Shown: piece by piece, positions 26,047 through 31,632 of the stretch | How the letters are laid out: every line of letters starts with the position of its first letter | Numbering within the stretch: position 1 is the first letter of the stretch | Assembly: GCA_946886065.1 (NCBI GenBank) | Contig: CAMPHU010000027.1 | Coordinates: 1 to 31,632 of the forward strand | Reading direction: 5' to 3' | Origin: an uncultured Massilia sp. | GTDB lineage: Bacteria; Pseudomonadota; Gammaproteobacteria; Burkholderiales; Burkholderiaceae | DNA length: 31,632 nt | Program-made: the position numbers and the translations under genes | Notes under the pieces: model-generated | Seen by the model: the letters and a program-made list of their open reading frames with translations, nothing else | Databases searched by the model: none | Told to the model about the DNA's origin: nothing

Positions 26047-29000
26047 TGCTGTGGTCGACCGGCGCATCGGCCCAGAGCACGACCAGCTTCAAGGAGCAAT
26101 ACAAGCTGATCAAGGCGCCGGGCGCGGTGGCCGCGATCGGCAGCGACCTGTTCGGCGACAAGGTCAACATGTACACCGGCGGCCTGGAGTTCGTCCAGAC
26201 CGACGTCAGCCTGCCGGGCAATAACAGTCTGCCCGTCGCCCTCGGACGCAGGCTGCTCGCAGGACGCCACCTGTTCGAGGATCACCCGTTCTCGCGCTGG
26301 GACATCGACCTGCCCTACATGCACGGGGTATTCGCCAAAGGCAGCCTGAGCCTCGAAGGCTGGAAGAGCTCCGACGGCAGCGGCGCCCGCTGCTCGAACT
26401 TCGGCGCTCCTCCCGAGACACGCGGCCTGAACGGGTCCTCGATCTGGACCCCGTCCGAGTTCTGGCAAGGGAATTTCATGTATGTGCCGGGACATGGCGA
26501 CCAGCAGCTGCTCAGGCGCGCACTGGACAACCCCACCACGCCCGGCGCCTTCAGCATCGACGGTGTGAGCGTTTCGTCCTTCCCGGTCGTCACCAGCGGC
26601 AAATGGGCGGTCGGCTGCCTTCCTTCACTGGCCAATGACGCGAGTGCCGACAAGTCGCTGGGCCAGGGCTTCGTCGCCGTCTCTCCGGACGGGACACGCT
26701 ACAAGTTCGACTGGATGGTCACCTACCAGGCCCGCACCCTGGTCAAGGCCAGCGATGCGCCCTCGCCGCTCGCAAGCGGCAGCGCTGAATTCTCGAAGAC
26801 AGAGAGCGAGTCCACCGCCAGCGCTTCCGGCGGGGAGCTGACGCCGATGGGCGTGATCACCGCCACCCTGCCGATGACCGAAGTCCGGATCCTGCCGACC
26901 AAGGTGATCGACCGCTTCGGCAATACCGTCACCTACACCTACGACCCCGCCCGTCCCGCCAACCTGAAGCAGATCGCATCGAGCGACGGCCGGGTGCTGA
27001 CCATCGCCTACGTCACCGACGCGAACGGCGACACCAGCCGCATCAAGTCGGTCAGCGACGGAAGCCGCACCTGGAACTACGAGTACAACCCCGATGGCTT
27101 CAAGGACCTGGTCCGGGTCCAGCAGCCCGACGGAACGCGCTGGGAACTGGGCAGCATCACCCCCCTGATCGCCGACGTCCAGTACCAGAACGATGGCTCC
27201 GACTATTGCAGCATCCATCCTCTTCCGTTCCCGACGACGCTGACGGGTTCGATGCAGCATCCGTCCGGCGCAACCGGAACGTTCACGCTGAAGCCCACCG
27301 AACATGGCCGCAGCGACGTCCAGGAAAGCTGCATCGACAAGCGCTACCTGGTCCCCATCTTCTACTTCACGAATTCGCTGACGAGCAAGACGATCAGCGG
27401 CCCCGGGCTCTCGGGCCTGACCTGGAACTACAACTATGGCGCTCCCAACGGAAGCTTCTCGCCATGTAACGGTTGCGTCACCACCAAGACGGTCGATGTC
27501 ACGGACCCCGAAGGAACGGTGACCCGCTACACCTACGGCAACCGCTACTTCGTCAGCGAAGGCAAGCTGGAACGGATCGACAGCGGCTGGAATGGAAGCA
27601 GCGCGCTGCGTTCGGTCAGCATCAAGTACCGCGATGTGGGCGCGGGTCCTTACCCTGTGCAGGACGGCACCAGCGACGAGATGCTGGGCGACGGCGGCAC
27701 CGACCTGAGGAACCGTCCGGAAGAAGTGCGCACGACCACGCAGCAGAATGTCGACTTCGTATGGCGCGCCAACGCCTTCGACACCCTGGCACGCCCCACG
27801 AACGTAACGCGCAGCAGCACCCTGGGCTACGCGCGGACCGAGTCGACGACCTATGAGGACAACCTCGCCAAATGGGTGATCGGCCAGGTCAGGCAAGTCA
27901 CCGATGCCGGCACCGGCAAGCTCATGGTGCAGAACGTCTACAACAGCGCCACGGCCACGCTCACCAGCGTCAGTGAATTCGGCAAGCTGCAGCGTTCCAT
28001 GACCTATTACGCGGACGGTACGCTGCAAACGGTCACGGACGGGAAGAACCAGGCCACGACCTATTCCAGCTACAAGCGCGGCATCCCGCAGAACATCCGC
28101 TACCATGACGCGTCCTCCGAAAGCGCGGTGGTCAACAACATCGGCAAGATCACGTCGCTGACCAACGAAGCCGGTTTCACCACGAGCTTCGGCTACGACG
28201 TGATGGGACGGCTGGCGTCCGTCACCTACCCCACGGCCGATACGGTGGCCTGGACGCCGGCGACGGTGTCGTTCTGGCAGTCGGGCTCCGCTCACCAGGA
28301 CCTGGCGGCCGGGCACTGGCGCCAGCAGGTCAAGGTGGGCAATGCGCTGACGACGACCTATTACGATGCCTTGCTGCGCCCCGTGTACACCGAGCGCTCG
28401 GATATCGCCGATCCGGCCGCCACCATGCGCATCACCAGGCAGACCTACGATTCGAGTTCGCGGCCGTCATTTACGTCCTACCCGAAACGCAGCTACGCCG
28501 AACTGGGCGGCGGCCAGACCAACGAGTACGATGCGCTCGGCCGTCCGACCACCACCACCAGCACGAGCGAACTGGGCTCCCTGGTGTCCTCGTATTTCTA
28601 CAACAGCGGCTTCGAAACGGCGCATACGGACGCCCGTGGGAACACGACCTATTACCGCTACCAGGATTTCGACGAGCCGAGCGCCGCTTCGATCAGCAAT
28701 ATCGCACTGCCTGAAGGCGTGAACGTCGCCATCGCACGCGATGTGTTCCGCAAACCGACCACCATCACGCGCAGCGGCGCCGGCAAGAGCGTCACCCGCC
28801 GCTACGTGTACAACGCGGCGGAGCTGCTGTGCAAGACGATCGAACCGGAAACCGGCGCGACGGTGCAGGAGTATGACGCGGCCAACAATGTCCTCTGGCG
28901 TGCAACCGGCTTGACCCTGACCTCGCCCACCTCGTGCGACACCAGCACCGCATCGGCATCCACCGCCAGGAAAACCAGCTTCGGCTACGACACGCGCAAC

Positions 29001-29966
29001 CGCCTGACCTCGACGAGCTTCGGGGACGGCAGCGCCGGGATCTCCCGCACCTACACGCCGGACAGCCTGCCCTCGACGGTGGTCTCGGGCGGCACGCAGT
29101 GGACCTACACCTACAACAAGCGCCGCCTGATGGAGCGCGAGAGCCTGGTGTACGGCGGCAGCACCTACAACATCGACCGCGGCTACGATGCCAACGGCTC
29201 GCTGGCGCAAGTGCGCTACCCCGTCACCAATCTGACTGTGACCTACAACCCGAACGCGCTCGGCGAAGCGCGCCAGGTGGGCAGCTACGCTTCCCAGATC
29301 ACCTATCACCCGAACGGCGCGGTCGCCGGCTTCGTGTACGGCAACGGCATCCGCCGGACGCTCAGCCAGAACGCCCGCGGCCTGCCGCTGCAATCGACGG
29401 ATGCAGGCGTCCTGAACGAGTCGTATACCTACGACCGCAACGGCAACGTCGACGGCATTACCGACCTGCTGAGCGGCCTGGCGACCCGCCAAATGGGCTA
29501 CGACGGGCTGGACCGGCTGACCAGCGTCTCCGCGCCCTCGCTGTGGGGGACGGCCGTCTACACCTACGATGCGATCGACAACCTGACCGGCACCTCGATC
29601 TCGGGCGGCCAGAACGCACGCAGCACCCTGCACACGATCAACCCGACGACCAACCGCCTGGACAGCATTTCGAACGGCCCGGCGGCATTCAACTTCGCCT
29701 ACGGTTACGACGTGCAGGGGAACGTCACCAAGCGCGGCGCGCAACTCTACCGCTTCGACCTGGCCAACCGCATGACGCAGGCGGACGGCCGCGCCACCTA
29801 TCTCTACGACGGCCATGGCCGGAGGACGAGTAGCGTCGGCACCGACAACGTCAACAAGGTGCAGGTGTACAGCAACGATGGCCGGCTGATGTACGCCGTG
29901 CGCACCGGCGCCACCGGCACCAAATACATCTACCTGAACAACCACCTGATCGCGGAGGTGAACTGA
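25959..29966 (+). CDS. exported RHS/YD-repeat protein lacking the RHS core
   Basis: 1335 residues from ATG 25959 (AGGA upstream). A signal peptide with core ALTPIALSLMLW ends in ASAQ. The N-terminal ~500 residues are Cys-containing and unlike repeats (for example NMYTGGLEF). Then come many YD units such as YDVMGRLASVTYP, YDALGRPTTTTS, YDRNGNVDGITDL and YDGLDRLTSV, which build the RHS beta-cage. It ends at KYIYLNNHLIAEVN, the place where RHS proteins normally run on into the HTDHLG-type core. The core is in the next ORF. The stop overlaps the next ATG by one base. Earlier start codons exist in frame (TTG 25881) but would precede the signal peptide. Confidence 0.88.
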   Translation: MPLPLQLPAPTGADRVPRTLALTPIALSLMLWSTGASAQSTTSFKEQYKLIKAPGAVAAIGSDLFGDKVNMYTGGLEFVQTDVSLPGNNSLPVALGRRLLAGRHLFEDHPFSRWDIDLPYMHGVFAKGSLSLEGWKSSDGSGARCSNFGAPPETRGLNGSSIWTPSEFWQGNFMYVPGHGDQQLLRRALDNPTTPGAFSIDGVSVSSFPVVTSGKWAVGCLPSLANDASADKSLGQGFVAVSPDGTRYKFDWMVTYQARTLVKASDAPSPLASGSAEFSKTESESTASASGGELTPMGVITATLPMTEVRILPTKVIDRFGNTVTYTYDPARPANLKQIASSDGRVLTIAYVTDANGDTSRIKSVSDGSRTWNYEYNPDGFKDLVRVQQPDGTRWELGSITPLIADVQYQNDGSDYCSIHPLPFPTTLTGSMQHPSGATGTFTLKPTEHGRSDVQESCIDKRYLVPIFYFTNSLTSKTISGPGLSGLTWNYNYGAPNGSFSPCNGCVTTKTVDVTDPEGTVTRYTYGNRYFVSEGKLERIDSGWNGSSALRSVSIKYRDVGAGPYPVQDGTSDEMLGDGGTDLRNRPEEVRTTTQQNVDFVWRANAFDTLARPTNVTRSSTLGYARTESTTYEDNLAKWVIGQVRQVTDAGTGKLMVQNVYNSATATLTSVSEFGKLQRSMTYYADGTLQTVTDGKNQATTYSSYKRGIPQNIRYHDASSESAVVNNIGKITSLTNEAGFTTSFGYDVMGRLASVTYPTADTVAWTPATVSFWQSGSAHQDLAAGHWRQQVKVGNALTTTYYDALLRPVYTERSDIADPAATMRITRQTYDSSSRPSFTSYPKRSYAELGGGQTNEYDALGRPTTTTSTSELGSLVSSYFYNSGFETAHTDARGNTTYYRYQDFDEPSAASISNIALPEGVNVAIARDVFRKPTTITRSGAGKSVTRRYVYNAAELLCKTIEPETGATVQEYDAANNVLWRATGLTLTSPTSCDTSTASASTARKTSFGYDTRNRLTSTSFGDGSAGISRTYTPDSLPSTVVSGGTQWTYTYNKRRLMERESLVYGGSTYNIDRGYDANGSLAQVRYPVTNLTVTYNPNALGEARQVGSYASQITYHPNGAVAGFVYGNGIRRTLSQNARGLPLQSTDAGVLNESYTYDRNGNVDGITDLLSGLATRQMGYDGLDRLTSVSAPSLWGTAVYTYDAIDNLTGTSISGGQNARSTLHTINPTTNRLDSISNGPAAFNFAYGYDVQGNVTKRGAQLYRFDLANRMTQADGRATYLYDGHGRRTSSVGTDNVNKVQVYSNDGRLMYAVRTGATGTKYIYLNNHLIAEVN

Positions 29967-31632
29967 TGTCCCCCGTTTGCCATCCGTTGTCCCCGAAGAC
30001 ATCCATGAACCTTTCATCCAGGCTGCTGCAGCTATGCCTCGCGGCGCTCGTGTTCCTGACCTTGCTGCTTTCAGGCGCATCCGCGGTCGCACAGACCAAA
30101 CCCGGCGGCAGCTACGACATCGCCGCGCCCACCGCGCTTCCACCGCCACCGGAGGGAGAAGTCAACGGCGCGGCGCTCTACAGCCAGTCGGTGCCTACCA
30201 GCATGGTGGCGGGCAGCACCTACAACGTCTCCGTCACCATGAGGAATACCGGCTCGACCGTGTGGACCTCGTACGACAACTACAACCTCGGCTCGCTCAG
30301 CCCGCAGAACAATCAGACCTGGGGAATCGCCCGCATTTCCGTCGGCACGACGCCGGTCAACTACTGGGACCTGAAAACCTTCAGTTTCCAGGTGACCGCG
30401 CCGTCCACACCGGGCAGCTATACCTTCCATTTCGGGATGCTCGAAGAGTATCGGGAATGGTTCGGCACCACATCCCCGGTGACCGTCACGGTGACCGCCC
30501 CCGCACCGGTCAACAACGCGCAAATCATCAGCTCCAGCGCGCCCTCGAACATGGTGACCGGCCAGGGCTACGACGTTTCCGTGACCGTGAAGAACACGGG
30601 CACGACCACCTGGAAACCGGGGGTGTACCGGCTCGGTTCCCAGAACCCGACCGATAACTCCACCTGGGGATTCGGCCGTGTCGACCTTCCCGTCAACGTC
30701 TTGCCGGGGCAGCAGTATCAGTTCGCGTTCCGCGTGACGGCGCCGGCGCCCGGCAGCTACAGCATGCAGTGGAAGATGCTCGAAGAATACGTCCAGTGGT
30801 TTGGCGGCACCTCGAGCAATGCGATCTCGGTCGGAGCGGCGACGCCAAAGCCGACGATTTCGGTGACCGGAGCGACCAGCCTCACCGCAGGCCAGTCGTT
30901 CACCACCTCCTGGAGCACGACCAACGCGACGTCGCTGAAGCACGTCTGCACCGCCGCCGGCACGGGGTACAACGTCAATGAGTCGCTGGCCGTCAACGGC
31001 TCGCGCTCGCAAGTGGCGCAATCCGGCTGGGTCAACTATCCCTCGACCTGCACCTGGACCGCGACCGGCGCAGGGGGCACGACGACCTTCAGCCGCACCC
31101 TGACCACGTCGGCCGCGGCCTCTCCTGCCCCCACCGTCAGCGTGCAGCGGACGCCGTCGACGATGACCGCGGGGCAGTCGTTCACGCTCACCTGGAGCAC
31201 GACCAACGCGACCTCGCTGACGCGGGTGTGTACGGCGAGCGGCACGGGCTTCACCGGGAACGAAAGCCTGCCGGTGAACGGCAGCGCCTCGGGCACCGCG
31301 AGCGCTTCCTGGGTCGGCTATCCCTCGACCTGTACCTGGACCGCCAGCGGTTCCGGCGGCTCGAAGCAGTATGCCGAAACCATGACCACGGTGGCGCCGG
31401 CGGCCAGCGGCGTGACCTATATTCACACCGACGGGCTTGGCAGCCCGGTGGCGCGCACCAATGCGTCCGGGCAGCTCATCAGCACGACGCGGTATGAGCC
31501 GTATGGCTATGTGGCTTCCGGCGCGGCGCCGACCATCGGGTTCACGGGACATGTGAATGATGCCGATACCGGGCTGACGTATATGCAGCAGCGGTACTAT
31601 GATCCGGTGGCGGGGCGGTTCTTGAGCATCGA
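29966..31632 (+). CDS. exported Ig-domain protein carrying the RHS core (partial, runs off window)
   Basis: 555 residues in the window, open at the right edge. A signal peptide (core LCLAALVFLTLLLSG) ends at AVAQ (40-43). Two NBR1-like Ig domains follow (about 68-177 and 184-290), each with a Trp-rich NTG..W pattern and MLEEY.(E/Q)WFG. Two copies of another Ig-like module (about 296-382 and 389-475) share LTAGQSF or MTAGQSF, SWSTTNATSL and two Cys each (C328/C362, C422/C456). The RHS core begins at residue 484 (YIHTDGLGSPVA) and reaches QQRYYDPVAGRFLS. GGAGGTG lies 7 bp before the ATG, inside the end of the first gene. A toxin or other variable tip should follow beyond the window. Confidence 0.87.
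   Translation, partial: MSPVCHPLSPKTSMNLSSRLLQLCLAALVFLTLLLSGASAVAQTKPGGSYDIAAPTALPPPPEGEVNGAALYSQSVPTSMVAGSTYNVSVTMRNTGSTVWTSYDNYNLGSLSPQNNQTWGIARISVGTTPVNYWDLKTFSFQVTAPSTPGSYTFHFGMLEEYREWFGTTSPVTVTVTAPAPVNNAQIISSSAPSNMVTGQGYDVSVTVKNTGTTTWKPGVYRLGSQNPTDNSTWGFGRVDLPVNVLPGQQYQFAFRVTAPAPGSYSMQWKMLEEYVQWFGGTSSNAISVGAATPKPTISVTGATSLTAGQSFTTSWSTTNATSLKHVCTAAGTGYNVNESLAVNGSRSQVAQSGWVNYPSTCTWTATGAGGTTTFSRTLTTSAAASPAPTVSVQRTPSTMTAGQSFTLTWSTTNATSLTRVCTASGTGFTGNESLPVNGSASGTASASWVGYPSTCTWTASGSGGSKQYAETMTTVAPAASGVTYIHTDGLGSPVARTNASGQLISTTRYEPYGYVASGAAPTIGFTGHVNDADTGLTYMQQRYYDPVAGRFLSI

Noticed and set aside
26625..28316. 563-codon minus-strand frame opposite the RHS gene
   Set aside because: The plus strand carries regular YD repeats; the antisense frame is a GC-rich shadow.
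29960..29970. Simple frameshift explaining the split RHS gene
   Set aside because: The second frame begins with a ribosome site, a signal peptide and ~430 residues of Ig-like modules before the core, so a one- or two-base error cannot restore a normal RHS protein.

Overview
The window is high-GC bacterial DNA with dense, mostly short-spaced genes on both strands. The gene set (type II pyrF, exodeoxyribonuclease I, a LemA/TPM operon, a ferredoxin-reductase fusion, small genes of a kind I associate with Oxalobacteraceae) suggests a betaproteobacterium close to Massilia/Telluria. This is inferred from protein and codon style only; no rRNA or tRNA gene is present to confirm it.

Left part (1-17.1 kb): ordinary chromosomal genes. 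A 48-bp tandem repeat lies at the left edge, followed by a small HTH protein, a small hypothetical plus an epimerase-like SDR, a 2Fe-2S/FAD oxidoreductase, an MFS exporter, and an OmpR-type response regulator/histidine kinase pair. An exported esterase comes next; its promoter carries a perfect 11-bp tandem repeat that could be the regulator's binding site. Then follow a chemotaxis receptor, a small membrane protein, an HPF-like ribosome factor, a cobalamin-type binding protein without a signal peptide, a GGDEF protein, exonuclease I (sbcB), pyrF, lemA with two TPM-domain genes, and an SDR oxidoreductase.

Middle part (17.1-20.3 kb): gene-poor. It holds two stand-alone transcription units that look like small RNAs. 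One is about 60 nt, with a CUCCUCC loop able to pair with Shine-Dalgarno sequences. The other is about 135 nt, highly structured, behind a promoter with a PhoB-box layout. Between and after them are a YCII-domain gene, a small zinc-ribbon-like protein, a VanZ-like protein and a lipoprotein.

Right part (20.3-31.6 kb): a four-gene galactose operon on the minus strand (galT, an M24 peptidase-fold protein lacking most metal ligands, galK, a cytoplasmic GH2 glycosidase) with overlapping or nearly touching genes and a LacI-type operator upstream. Divergent from it is an RHS locus split into two exported proteins: a 1335-residue YD-repeat protein that stops just before the RHS core, and a second, translationally coupled protein with its own signal peptide, two NBR1-like Ig domains, two further Ig-like repeats and then the RHS core, running off the window.

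The strongest candidates for undescribed biology are the split RHS system and the two small RNAs.
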